In this document: positions 6,997-14,798 of the stretch, piece by piece
Numbering within the stretch: position 1 is the stretch's first letter
How the letters are laid out: each line of letters starts with the position of its first letter
From: CALFMR01 sp035550595
GTDB lineage: Bacteria > Acidobacteriota > Vicinamibacteria > Vicinamibacterales > SCN-69-37
NCBI GenBank assembly: GCA_035550595.1
Contig: DASZOV010000032.1
Span: forward strand, 1 to 29,867
Reading direction: 5' to 3'
DNA: 29,867 nt
Notes under the pieces: model-generated
Database searches by the model: none
What the model saw: the letters and a program-made list of their open reading frames with translations, nothing else
What the model was told of the DNA's origin: nothing
Translations under genes and position numbers: made by a program

Positions 6997-8571
6997 CTAG
7001 TCTAATCCGTCGAGGCCGCGGCCCGACTCGCGCGCGAGCGCGGCCAGCGTCGTCTGCCGCGCGACGGCCTCGGGCTGGGCCGCGAGCGTGTCGACCGGCC
7101 AGGGCAGCGCCCACGTCCAGTTCGCCTCGCCAACGGTGCCGGGCACGTTGATGCGATCCGGCCAGCCGAAGAGATCCTGAATGGGCAGGAAGAGCTCGCG
7201 CGAGGCCGCGCGGTACATCAGTCCGAGGAGCGCGTCGCGCACGGCCGGCGACCAGTCGCCACGCGGCCGCGCCTCGGTCGCACCCGCCGAAGCCGCCAGT
7301 GCAAGCAGTGCGTGGCGATCCTCGCGCGACAGGTCGTCCCACCAGATGGCGAGCGTCTCGGTGTCGTGCGTGCCGGTCATCGCGGCCGAATCGGCTGGAT
7401 AGCCGCGCGGATCGATGAACGGCGCGCCCGGCTCACGCCACTGCCGCTCCCAGCGCAGCACCTTGCAGCCGGGCACGGACAAGGCCGCGAGCGACTCGCG
7501 CAGGAAGTCCGGCACGAGGCCGAGGTCTTCCGCGATGATGGCCGCGCCGCTCTCGCCGAGCAGCGTGAGCACGCGAAGGCCTTGGGCGCGCTGATCGGGT
7601 TCGTCGGCGGGCGAGAAGAACGGATCGCCGTGCGCCGGCCGGCAGTAGGTGCGGAACAGGCCGATGACGTGGTCGACGCGGATGCCGTCATAGAGCGCCG
7701 CCATGCGGCGCGCGCGCTGCCGAAGCCACGCGTAGTCGGTCTCGGCAATCGCGTCCCAGTTGTACGCGGGCAATCCCCAATCCTGGCCCACCGCGCTGAA
7801 GGCGTCGGGCGGCACGCCGACCGAGACGTCGAGCCGGAACTCGCCGGCGCGCGCCCACACCTCGGGACTGTGCGCGTTGGCGACGAACGGCAGATCGCCG
7901 AACACGCCCACGCCGAGCGCGCGCGCCGCGGTGCGCGCCTCCTGCCACTGCGTTTCGGCAATCCATTGCCAGTACTGCTGCCGTAACACGTCTCGCGCGA
8001 GTTGACGACGGGCGTCGTCGAGCGCGGCGGGCTCTCGGTCGCGCAACGGTGCCGGCCACACGCGCCACGGCACACCGGGCATCGTGGCGGCGATAGCTTG
8101 AAACAGCGCGTAGTCCTCGAGCCACCAGCGCTCGCGCGCGATGTACGCGGCGAGCGCGGCCGCGCGCGGCGTCAACTGCTCCCATTCGCCGGTGACGAAC
8201 GCGTCGAACGCACGACCGAGCGCGTCGGCCTTGGCGCGCCGCACGAGGTCGTATCGCACGGTGCCCGCGCTCCGGGCCAGTTCCAGGCTTTCGCGCGCGA
8301 GCGGGGACAACCGCGCTTCGCCACCAGCCACCGCAAAGTCGGGTAGATCGTTGAGACTGATGAACAGCGGATCGATCGCGAGCGTGGACGTCGCCGAGTA
8401 CGGCGACGACTGCCCGTCCTCCATCGTGCCGAGCGGCAAGAGCATCACGCGATCGAAGCCCGACGCCGACAACCAGCGGGCGAGCGGCACGAGATCCGGC
8501 AGTTCGCCGATGCCCCATCCATTCGTCGACCGCGCGGAAAATAGCGGCAGATTCACGCCGGCATGCTTCAC
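6997..8571 (-). CDS. malQ: 4-alpha-glucanotransferase (amylomaltase, GH77)
   Basis: A 524-aa cytoplasmic enzyme that transfers maltosyl or longer alpha-1,4-glucan chains to another glucan, in maltodextrin and glycogen turnover. GH77 landmarks are GWGIGELPDL and SPYSATSTLAIDPLFISL near the N-terminus, GDLPFVANAHSPEVW, GIRVDHVIGLFRTY with the nucleophile Asp300, AEDLGLVP with the acid/base Glu348, and TGTHDTETLAIWW with Asp403. The length is normal for the short bacterial type. The GTG at 8571 is taken as start: it has GAGGAGGTG about 8 nt upstream, lies 2 nt after the stop of the upstream aminotransferase, and begins right before the conserved HAGVNLPLFS block. The longer open frame upstream is arginine-rich shadow sequence. 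Confidence 0.95.
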   Translation of the reverse strand: MKHAGVNLPLFSARSTNGWGIGELPDLVPLARWLSASGFDRVMLLPLGTMEDGQSSPYSATSTLAIDPLFISLNDLPDFAVAGGEARLSPLARESLELARSAGTVRYDLVRRAKADALGRAFDAFVTGEWEQLTPRAAALAAYIARERWWLEDYALFQAIAATMPGVPWRVWPAPLRDREPAALDDARRQLARDVLRQQYWQWIAETQWQEARTAARALGVGVFGDLPFVANAHSPEVWARAGEFRLDVSVGVPPDAFSAVGQDWGLPAYNWDAIAETDYAWLRQRARRMAALYDGIRVDHVIGLFRTYCRPAHGDPFFSPADEPDQRAQGLRVLTLLGESGAAIIAEDLGLVPDFLRESLAALSVPGCKVLRWERQWREPGAPFIDPRGYPADSAAMTGTHDTETLAIWWDDLSREDRHALLALAASAGATEARPRGDWSPAVRDALLGLMYRAASRELFLPIQDLFGWPDRINVPGTVGEANWTWALPWPVDTLAAQPEAVARQTTLAALARESGRGLDGLD

Positions 8572-8573
8572 GC

Positions 8574-9968
8574 TTACCGCACCTCCTCGCCGACGCCGGC
8601 GAGCACACGCGCGACCCCGTCGTCGAAGACCTCGGGTTTCGGCAAGAGGCTCACGACGAGATACGCCTCCCGATCGAAGTCGAAGAAATAACCGGGATGG
8701 ACGATCACGTGCGCGTCGACGACGAGCCGGCGCACGAGCGTTTCCTCGGGCACGATGGCGGGCACGCGCAGCACGGCCGACCATCCCCCCTCGGGCGTCA
8801 GGAGCGTCGTCTCGGGCCGCCCGCCGATCGCCTCCGCAAGATACGCGAAGTTGCGCGTGATGCGCGCGCGAATGGCGTCGCCCACGAGGCGGCCGGCGGC
8901 GATGAGCCGCGGCGCGGCGACCTGCACGGGCGTCGACACCGACAGATACGTGTCGGCGATGATCTCGAGCCGCGCGAGCGCGGCTTCGACGTCGTCATCG
9001 GGACCGCTCACGACGATCCAGGCGAGCTTCACCTGCGGCAGTCCGACGGATTTCGACAGACCGCCCAACGTGAACGTCAATGCGCCGTCGACGCCGGCGA
9101 ACGACGAGGCGTCTGGTCGAGGACACAGCGGATAGTCGGCGAACACCTCGTCGGCGACGATCGCCATCCCGCGGTCGCGCGCCAACTGCACGAGCCAATC
9201 GCGGTCGTCGGCACGGACGCACGATCCCGTCGGGTTGTTGGGGCTGACGACGAGAATGGCGCGCGTGTCAGGCGTGAGGCGGCGCTCGAGATCCGCGCGG
9301 TCGATCGCCCACGCAGCGTCGGCATCCAGCCGATAGGGCACGAGCCGCACCGCGTCGAGCGATCCGAGCAGATCGAACAGCGGATAGCTCGGCTGCGGCA
9401 CGAGCACGGCGTCGCCGGGATCGCACAGCAGCTTGAACAGCATCGAGTACGCTTCGCTCGTGCTCGAGGTGAGCACGACGCGATCCGCCGAAATCCTATC
9501 CCCCTGCCCCCTGCCATCTTCTTTGCAATGCGCTGGGGCCCCACCCCCAGCGCTACGCGCTTCGCCGCCCTCGCTACGTTCGCAAGTCACCTTCTTTGCA
9601 GTGCGCGGGGCCCCACCCCCGCGCCACGGCGCTTCGGCGCCCTCGCTACGCTCGGGGCCTCGCGGTGTCAGCTTTTTTAGTGGCTCTTCCGTGGAGCCCT
9701 GGGCCTTCAGGCCCAGGGAAGACATCCCCTGTCCGATCGCTTCCACGACCGCCGCGCGCGCCGCGACATCGCCGAACGGCGACGGTCGATAGCGCAGCGA
9801 GCGCGCGTCGGCGAGCGGCGCGAGCAGATCGGGCGGATAAGCCAGGCCGACGGCCGTGGGATTCGTCTCCGTCAGGTCGACGAGCGGCACGCCGGCGGCG
9901 CGGAGACGCGCGAGGTCGACGCTCAGAGCGTTCGGCGTCAGGCGCGCGTGCAGCCGCGACGAAAACAT
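8574..9968 (-). CDS. PLP-dependent aminotransferase with an in-frame repeat-derived insertion
   Basis: A 464-aa fold-type I aminotransferase. Aminotransferase sequence is clear on both sides of an insertion: residues 1-81 (TETNPTAVGL, RYRPSPFGDVAARAAVVEAI) and 158-464 (DRVVLTSSTSEAYS, VSPNNPTG with Asn245, IVADEVF with Asp273, LGGLSKSVGLPQVKLAW with Schiff-base Lys306). Residues ~82-157 (positions ~9498-9725) do not resemble an aminotransferase. They are translated from two tandem copies of a ~80-nt dispersed repeat plus one family-2 palindrome, giving Gly/Ala/Glu/Arg-rich peptide such as GPERSEGAEAPWRGGGAP. Without it the length (~388 aa) is normal. The insertion sits where relatives have a short loop after the helix preceding the cofactor-binding segment, so the enzyme may still fold. 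Substrate unknown. Only 39 nt separate it from the divergent M16 gene. Confidence 0.9.
   Translation of the reverse strand: MFSSRLHARLTPNALSVDLARLRAAGVPLVDLTETNPTAVGLAYPPDLLAPLADARSLRYRPSPFGDVAARAAVVEAIGQGMSSLGLKAQGSTEEPLKKLTPRGPERSEGAEAPWRGGGAPRTAKKVTCERSEGGEARSAGGGAPAHCKEDGRGQGDRISADRVVLTSSTSEAYSMLFKLLCDPGDAVLVPQPSYPLFDLLGSLDAVRLVPYRLDADAAWAIDRADLERRLTPDTRAILVVSPNNPTGSCVRADDRDWLVQLARDRGMAIVADEVFADYPLCPRPDASSFAGVDGALTFTLGGLSKSVGLPQVKLAWIVVSGPDDDVEAALARLEIIADTYLSVSTPVQVAAPRLIAAGRLVGDAIRARITRNFAYLAEAIGGRPETTLLTPEGGWSAVLRVPAIVPEETLVRRLVVDAHVIVHPGYFFDFDREAYLVVSLLPKPEVFDDGVARVLAGVGEEVR
9518..9590 (+). repeat. Dispersed ~80-nt hairpin repeat, family 3, copy A
   Basis: It begins CTTCTTTGCAATG and contains stem GCGCTGGGG, loop CCCCAC, stem CCCCAGCGC, followed by a GCGCTTCGCCGCCCTCGCTACG segment. 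It lies directly in front of copy B and inside the aminotransferase reading frame (which is on the opposite strand). The 3' end is degenerate compared with the other copies. Confidence 0.85.
9591..9670 (+). repeat. Dispersed ~80-nt hairpin repeat, family 3, copy B
   Basis: It directly follows copy A in the same orientation. It begins CTTCTTTGCAGTG and contains stem GCGCGGGG, loop CCCCAC, stem CCCCGCGC. The second hairpin GGCGC-TTCG-GCGCC is followed by CCTCGCTACGCTCGGGGCC and GCGGTGTCA. A six-T run follows at 9673-9678. Copy C at 14799 shows the same order of elements. Confidence 0.85.
9697..9718. repeat. Palindromic repeat, family 2, copy 2 (inside a gene)
   Basis: The arms CCCTGGGCC and GGCCCAGGG enclose TTCA. 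The 22 nt are identical to the core at 1884-1905. Here it lies within the aminotransferase coding region and is translated on the minus strand as part of the foreign insertion. Confidence 0.85.
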
Positions 9969-10007
9969 AGACGCTCAGCTTAGACTGTCTGCCGGAGGAG
10001 CGCACGC

Positions 10008-11369
10008 ATGCCGAGACGATGGACCCTCGCGGCCGCGGCCGGCGTACTGGCGGCGGCGATCGTCCACGCCCAGCCGGCGTCCTTCGTCGCGTCGCTCTCG
10101 GTCCCGTACACGCGCTTCACGCTGCCCGATGGCCTCACGGTGATCCTCCAGGAGGATCACCGCGTGCCGCAGATCGCGATCAACCTCGCGTACCACGTCG
10201 GATCCGCGCGAGAGACGCCTGGCCACACCGGCTTCGCGCATCTCTTCGAGCACCTCATGTTCGACGGATCCGCGCACGTGAAGAAAGGCGAGATCGACAC
10301 GCTGCTCAACGCGGCGGGCGGCGCGGCGCACGCGGTGACGACTGAAGAGGAGACGACCTACTACGAGCAGGTCCCGTCGAACGCCCTCGATCTCGCTTTG
10401 TTCCTCGAGTCGGATCGCATGCAGTACCTGCTCGACGCGATGACGCCGGCCGTCGTCGACGCCGAACGCGAGATCGTGAAGAACGAGCTGCAACAGTCCT
10501 ATCTCGATGCGCCGTACGGCAAGGCCTATCTGCGCATCACCGAGCTGCTCTATCCGCCCACGCATCCGTATCACTGGCCCGTCGTCGGCTACATCGACGA
10601 CCTGTCGGCGGCAACCTACGCGGACGTCGTGACGTTCTTCAAGACGTACTACACGCCATCGAACGCGACCCTGGTCATCGCCGGCGACATCGAGCCGGCC
10701 GACGCGCGGCGGCGCGTCGAGCATTGGTTCAGCGACGTCGCGGCCCGGCCGCGGCCCGGGCCGATCACCTTCCCGCCAGTCGCGCTCACGAGCGTCACGC
10801 GCGAGACGCTCACCGATCGCGTCGGGCTGCCGCGCATCTTTCTCTGCTGGCCGACGCCGGCCCGATTCGCGCCGGGCGATGCCGCGCTGGACGTGCTGGC
10901 GCGCGTGCTCGCCGAGGGCAAGGGCTCGCGTCTGTACAAGCGCCTCGTGTACGACGAGCCGCTCGCGCAGGACGTCTCGGCGTCGGAAAACCCGTCGCCG
11001 CACGGATCGATCTTCCTCATCGACGTCACCGCGCGTCCGTCGTCCGCGCCGCCGGCCGACGTGCTCGCGCGCATTGTCGCCGCGGTCGACCGCGAGCTCG
11101 ATACGCTGCGGACGACACCGCCAACGGCGGACGAGCTCGAGCGCGCGCGCAGCGGCATCGAGACGACGTTCGTCGACGGCATGCAGACGATCGCGGGCAA
11201 GGCGCAACAGATGAACGCGTACGACACGCTCACTGGCCATCCCGACGACTTCGCCGAAGATCTCGGCCGGTACGAGGCGCTGCAGCCCGGCGACGTGCAG
11301 GCCGCGCTCGAGCGGTGGCTGCCGCGCGATCGACGCGTCGAGCTGTCGATCGTTCCGGAGGCCAAGTGA
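10008..11369 (+). CDS. M16 family zinc metallopeptidase, catalytic subunit
   Basis: A 453-aa pitrilysin/insulinase-family peptidase. The N-terminus has a signal peptide (cleavage probably after AIVHAQ, ~residue 22), so it acts in the periplasm or on the cell surface. The catalytic inverted zinc motif HLFEH (His78, Glu81, His82) sits in GFAHLFEHLMFDGS. The third ligand region is ER-IV-NEL at ~153-161. The C-terminal half has the M16 C domain, with GLPRIFLCWPTP and the glycine-rich GKGSRLYKRLVYDE block. The start is supported by GGAGGAG at 9994-10000, 7 nt upstream. It overlaps the next M16 gene by 4 nt (GTGA). Families with this pairing form a heterodimer in which this subunit carries the active site. 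The peptide substrate is unknown. Confidence 0.95.
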   Translation: MPRRWTLAAAAGVLAAAIVHAQPASFVASLSVPYTRFTLPDGLTVILQEDHRVPQIAINLAYHVGSARETPGHTGFAHLFEHLMFDGSAHVKKGEIDTLLNAAGGAAHAVTTEEETTYYEQVPSNALDLALFLESDRMQYLLDAMTPAVVDAEREIVKNELQQSYLDAPYGKAYLRITELLYPPTHPYHWPVVGYIDDLSAATYADVVTFFKTYYTPSNATLVIAGDIEPADARRRVEHWFSDVAARPRPGPITFPPVALTSVTRETLTDRVGLPRIFLCWPTPARFAPGDAALDVLARVLAEGKGSRLYKRLVYDEPLAQDVSASENPSPHGSIFLIDVTARPSSAPPADVLARIVAAVDRELDTLRTTPPTADELERARSGIETTFVDGMQTIAGKAQQMNAYDTLTGHPDDFAEDLGRYEALQPGDVQAALERWLPRDRRVELSIVPEAK

Positions 11370-12904
11370 GCACGCGTCCGTCGTCACGCGTGCGCGCCAT
11401 TGTCTGCGGGTTCGCCTTGTGCGCCGTGAGCGCGGGCGTGGGCTTGCGGGCCGGAGCCTTGGCGAAGGCCGGGCCCCGCGCCACAGCGAAGATGACCGTC
11501 GCGCCGGACGTCGTCGCCGGCCAGGCGCCCGATCGGTCCACGCCGCCGACGCCTGGTCCGGTCCCCTCGCTCACGCTGCCGCCGATCGAACGCCGCACAC
11601 TGCCGAACGGACTGGCCGTCTGGTTGATCGAACGGCACGACGTCCCGATCGTGGACGTCACGGTCATCATTCGAGCCGGCGCGGACACGGATCCGATGGG
11701 GCGGTACGGACTCGCCAGCTTCACGGCAGCGATGCTCGCCGAGGGCGCGGGTGGACGCGATGCCGTTGCGCTCGCCGATGCCGTCGCTCGCGTTGGCGCC
11801 ACGATCACGGCCGACGCGACGTTCGACGCCACGACGGTTCACCTGCACGTGCTCGCGTCGCGACTCGACGCGGCCCTTCCGATCCTCGCCGACGAAATCC
11901 TGCGGCCGACGTTCGCACCGGACGCGATCGAACGCGTGCGGCAGGATCGGCTGACGGGCCTCCTCCAGACGCGCGACAGTCCCGCGGCGCTCGCCGAGGC
12001 TGCGTTGTCTCGATTCATCTTCGGCGCCGCGCATCGGTACGGCACGCCGATCGCGGGCACTCGCGCGGCGACGACTGCCATCACGCCTTCAGATCTTCAT
12101 GGCTTCTACGATGCGCACTATCGTGCAGGGCGAACCACCGTGCTCGTCGCCGGCGACGTGACGGCATCGACGCTCGTGCCCGAGCTCGAGCGGACGTTCG
12201 GCCCATGGGCGCGCGGCACGACCACGCCGTCACCGGCACCTGCCGCACCGCCGACGACGTCCGGACCAGTGACTCGCCGCATCTATCTCATCAACGCGCC
12301 GGGTGCGTCGCAGTCGCAGATCCGCATGGGCTCGATCGGCGCGCCGCGCAACACGCTCGACGCCGCTGCGATCGACGCGCTGAACACGATCCTCGGCGGA
12401 CCGTTCACGTCGCGGCTGAACCAGAATCTCCGCGAGACGCACCACTACGCGTACCGCGCGACGTCGGCGTTCGTCATGCGGCGCGCGGCAGGCCCATTCG
12501 AGGCCGGCGGCGCGGTGCAGGCCGACAAGACGGCCGAGGCGATCGGCGAATTCTTCAAGGAGATCGACCGCCTGCACGACGCGACCGTTCCCGCGGATGA
12601 GCTCGCACGTGCCCGCAACATGGAAGCGCTCAGCTTCCCTGCAGCGTTCGAAACGACGGCCGGCCTGTCCAGCCAGGTGGCGCCGCTCGTCATCTACGAC
12701 CTGCCGGAATCGCGGTTGCGCGACTACGTCGCCAACATCGAGGCCGTCAGCGCAGACGACGTGCAAGCGGCCGCCCGGCGCTATCTCGACTCGAGCCGCT
12801 TCGTCACGGTCGTCGTCGGCGACCTCGCACACATCGAAGCGCCGATTCGCGCGGCGCGTCTCGGCGACGTCCAGATCGTCACCGCCGACGACGTCCTGAA
12901 CTAG
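11366..12904 (+). CDS. M16 family peptidase-like protein, non-catalytic subunit
   Basis: A 512-aa partner of the preceding peptidase. The GTG start at 11366 overlaps the upstream stop and has GGAGG at 11357-11361. A signal-like N-terminus (residues ~8-30, AIVCGFALCAVSAGVGL) is followed by a Pro/Thr-rich linker to ~residue 72 and then two M16 lobes. Where the catalytic subunit has HxxEH, this protein reads S118-F-T-A-A122 in GLASFTAAMLAEG, so all zinc and catalytic residues are gone. The substrate-cleft side shows GAPRNTLDAAAIDALNTILGG, followed by the SRLNQNLRETHHYAY block that is conserved in non-catalytic M16 subunits. In known M16 heterodimers the inactive subunit closes the chamber and helps bind substrate; that role is inferred here. 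Confidence 0.93.
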   Translation: MSTRPSSRVRAIVCGFALCAVSAGVGLRAGALAKAGPRATAKMTVAPDVVAGQAPDRSTPPTPGPVPSLTLPPIERRTLPNGLAVWLIERHDVPIVDVTVIIRAGADTDPMGRYGLASFTAAMLAEGAGGRDAVALADAVARVGATITADATFDATTVHLHVLASRLDAALPILADEILRPTFAPDAIERVRQDRLTGLLQTRDSPAALAEAALSRFIFGAAHRYGTPIAGTRAATTAITPSDLHGFYDAHYRAGRTTVLVAGDVTASTLVPELERTFGPWARGTTTPSPAPAAPPTTSGPVTRRIYLINAPGASQSQIRMGSIGAPRNTLDAAAIDALNTILGGPFTSRLNQNLRETHHYAYRATSAFVMRRAAGPFEAGGAVQADKTAEAIGEFFKEIDRLHDATVPADELARARNMEALSFPAAFETTAGLSSQVAPLVIYDLPESRLRDYVANIEAVSADDVQAAARRYLDSSRFVTVVVGDLAHIEAPIRAARLGDVQIVTADDVLN

Positions 12905-12917
12905 AAGAGACGACAGT

Positions 12918-12938
12918 CCTGCGGCCTGAAGGCCCAGG
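12918..12938. repeat. Palindromic repeat, family 2, copy 3 (diverged); possible terminator between convergent genes
   Basis: CCTGCGGCCTGAAGGCCCAGG matches the reverse complement of the family-2 core, with one inserted C. It lies 14 nt after the stop of the inactive M16 gene and 46 nt before the stop of the convergent symporter gene, so it could end transcription from either side. No T-tract follows. Confidence 0.55.
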
Positions 12939-12953
12939 AAGAATCAAAAGTGA

Positions 12954-12978
12954 GAAGTTCGAAGCCAGAAGTTGGAAG
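12954..12978 (+). repeat. Short direct repeat of 14-nt period
   Basis: GAAGTTCGAAG (12954-12964) and GAAGTTGGAAG (12968-12978) differ at one position and stand 14 nt apart. They are A/G-rich and purine-skewed, unlike the surrounding coding DNA, and lie in the 79-nt gap between convergent genes. Confidence 0.5.
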
Positions 12979-12983
12979 TGGGT

Positions 12984-14648
12984 TCACGCAGCGCGGGCGG
13001 TCGCACGGCTGATGGCGGCGCCGACGAGGGTGACGACGACCGCGCCCACGACGTTCAGCCAGAGATAGGCGACGTGCCACCGGACCGCGACGACGCCGAC
13101 GGCCGTCATCCCCGCGAGCAGGCCGAAGAACGCGCCGTGGCCGTTCGCCTTCTTCATGCCGAGCGCGAGGATGAAGACGCCGAGCAGCGATCCATAGAAG
13201 TACGACCCGTAGCGGTTCACGACTTCGATCAGCGATCCGAGCCGCACGGCGTAGACCGCCATCAGGCAGACGAACACGCCCCACGCGCCTGTCGCGAGCT
13301 TCGACACACGCAGGTAGTGCGCGTCGTCGGCTTCTCTGCGAATGTGACGTTTGTACACGTCGATCACCGTCGTCGTCGCGAGTGAATTGAGCTCGGCGGC
13401 GATGCTCGACATGGCGGCGGCGAAGATCGCCGCGATGATGAGCCCGACGAGGCCAATCGGCATGTGCTCGACGACGAAGCTCGGGAAGACGTAGTTGACG
13501 TCCGTCCACGTGTCGTCGTGTTCGACGTCCTTGACGAGCGCCACGGCGCGCGCCCGGGCGACGTGCACGGCCGCATCGGCGGCGACGAACGCATCGCGGG
13601 CGCCCGTCGTACCGGCTGCCATCGCGCGGGCGGCCGTCATGCGCGCGTCGTGCGCCCGTTCGTAGTCGCGATCGATCGCCTGATAGTCAGCCGTCCGGCC
13701 GCTCGCGTGGATTTCGTGCAGGGCGCGTCCATCGAACAGCAGCGGCTCGGCGTGGAAGATGAAGAAGACGAACATCAGCACGCCGGTGAGGAGGATGAGC
13801 GCCTGCAGCGGAATCTTGACGAACGCGCTCATGAAGAGCGAACTGCGGCCTTCGTCCACCGATCGCGCGGTCAGGTAACGCTGCACCTGGCTCTGATCGC
13901 AGCCGAAGTACGACAGCGCGAGGAACAGCCCGCCGATGAGACCGGACCAGAACGTGTAGTCGTGATGGAGGTCGAACGTGAAGTCGAGCGCGCGCGTCTT
14001 GCCCACCGCGCCCGCGATGTGGAGCGCCGTCGCCAGGTCAACGCCCTGCGGCAGACCCGCGATGAGCACGACCACAGCGGCGACGATGCCGGCGATGATG
14101 ACGCCCATCTGCTTCACGTCGGTCCAGGTCACGGCCTGCACGCCGCCGAACATCGTGTAGATGACCGTCGGCAATCCGATGGCGAGCACGGTCGCCGTCA
14201 GATCCCAGCCGAGGACGATCGACAGAATGACAGCCGGCGCCGCGACGATGACGCTGCAGGAAAGACCGCGCGAGACGAGGAACAGCAGCGCGGTCAAGGC
14301 TCGCGTTTTCGCGTCGAAGCGCCGCTCGAGGTACTCGTACGCGGTGAACACGTTCGCGCGCCAGAAGAACGGCACGACCGTGACCGACAGGATGATCATC
14401 GCGATCGGCAGCCCGAAATAGAACTGCACGAACCGCATGCCGTCCGCGTAGCCCTGCCCGGTCGTGCTCGTCATCGTGATGGCGCTCAATTGCGTCGCCA
14501 TCACCGACAGCCCGACGGCCCACCACGGCAGGCTGCGGCTCGCGAGGAAATAGCCTTCGACTTCGTTCGTGCGCCGGCTCAGCCGGAGCCCATCCCAGAC
14601 AACCCAGACGAGATAGGCCGCGACGATGACCCAGTCAAGCGTGCTCAT
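12984..14648 (-). CDS. Sodium:solute symporter (SSS/SLC5 family)
   Basis: A 554-aa inner-membrane protein with about 13 predicted helices. It couples Na+ entry to uptake of an organic solute that cannot be identified from sequence. SSS features are the N-terminal WVIVAAYLVWVVWDG helix, the SLPWWAVGLSVMATQLSAITMTSTTGQGYADG block (helix 2/3, in the unwound substrate and Na+ region), YEYLERRFDAKTR, and GLPTVIYTMFGGVQAVTWTDVKQMGVI. A long charged non-membrane loop (~residues 318-400, rich in Ala, Arg, Asp and His) is inserted between two C-terminal-half helices; solute-binding loops of this size occur in some SSS subgroups. The ATG lies 3 nt after the stop of the small membrane-peptide gene, with no clear ribosome-binding site, so translation may be coupled. 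Confidence 0.94.
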   Translation of the reverse strand: MSTLDWVIVAAYLVWVVWDGLRLSRRTNEVEGYFLASRSLPWWAVGLSVMATQLSAITMTSTTGQGYADGMRFVQFYFGLPIAMIILSVTVVPFFWRANVFTAYEYLERRFDAKTRALTALLFLVSRGLSCSVIVAAPAVILSIVLGWDLTATVLAIGLPTVIYTMFGGVQAVTWTDVKQMGVIIAGIVAAVVVLIAGLPQGVDLATALHIAGAVGKTRALDFTFDLHHDYTFWSGLIGGLFLALSYFGCDQSQVQRYLTARSVDEGRSSLFMSAFVKIPLQALILLTGVLMFVFFIFHAEPLLFDGRALHEIHASGRTADYQAIDRDYERAHDARMTAARAMAAGTTGARDAFVAADAAVHVARARAVALVKDVEHDDTWTDVNYVFPSFVVEHMPIGLVGLIIAAIFAAAMSSIAAELNSLATTTVIDVYKRHIRREADDAHYLRVSKLATGAWGVFVCLMAVYAVRLGSLIEVVNRYGSYFYGSLLGVFILALGMKKANGHGAFFGLLAGMTAVGVVAVRWHVAYLWLNVVGAVVVTLVGAAISRATARAA

Positions 14649-14651
14649 CGA

Positions 14652-14774
14652 TCAGCGGAAGTACCAGCCAAAGGCGTACAGCCCAGCGATGACGAGGGCT
14701 TCGACGATCGCAATGCCCAGGAACACGCGTCCGAGCCGCCGGTCGGCGGGAGGAGATGCCGCAGTATCGGCCAT
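14652..14774 (-). CDS. 40-aa single-pass membrane peptide upstream of the symporter
   Basis: A short gene read from ATG 14774 to TGA 14652. The product has 40 residues: a hydrophilic, probably cytoplasmic start MADTAASPPADRRLGRV, then one hydrophobic helix (FLGIAIVEALVIAGLYAFGW) and a short end YFR. Codon third positions are mostly G or C, as in neighbouring genes. The 3-nt gap to the symporter start suggests the two are translated together, and the peptide may be an accessory or stabilising subunit of that transporter; this is inference. No strong ribosome-binding site is visible upstream. It is too short to match to a family by eye. Confidence 0.6.
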   Translation of the reverse strand: MADTAASPPADRRLGRVFLGIAIVEALVIAGLYAFGWYFR

Positions 14775-14798
14775 GGGCCGAAGTATAGAAGGTGTCAT

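Noticed and set aside
8572..8784. N-terminal extension of MalQ by 71 codons
   Set aside because: The extension is Arg-rich and lies within the aminotransferase gene; the GTG at 8571 has a strong ribosome-binding site and is directly before the conserved GH77 start.
9518..9670. Tandem repeat considered as a CRISPR-like array
   Set aside because: Only two adjacent ~80-nt copies without unique spacers, lying within a coding frame, and the same unit occurs singly at 14799.
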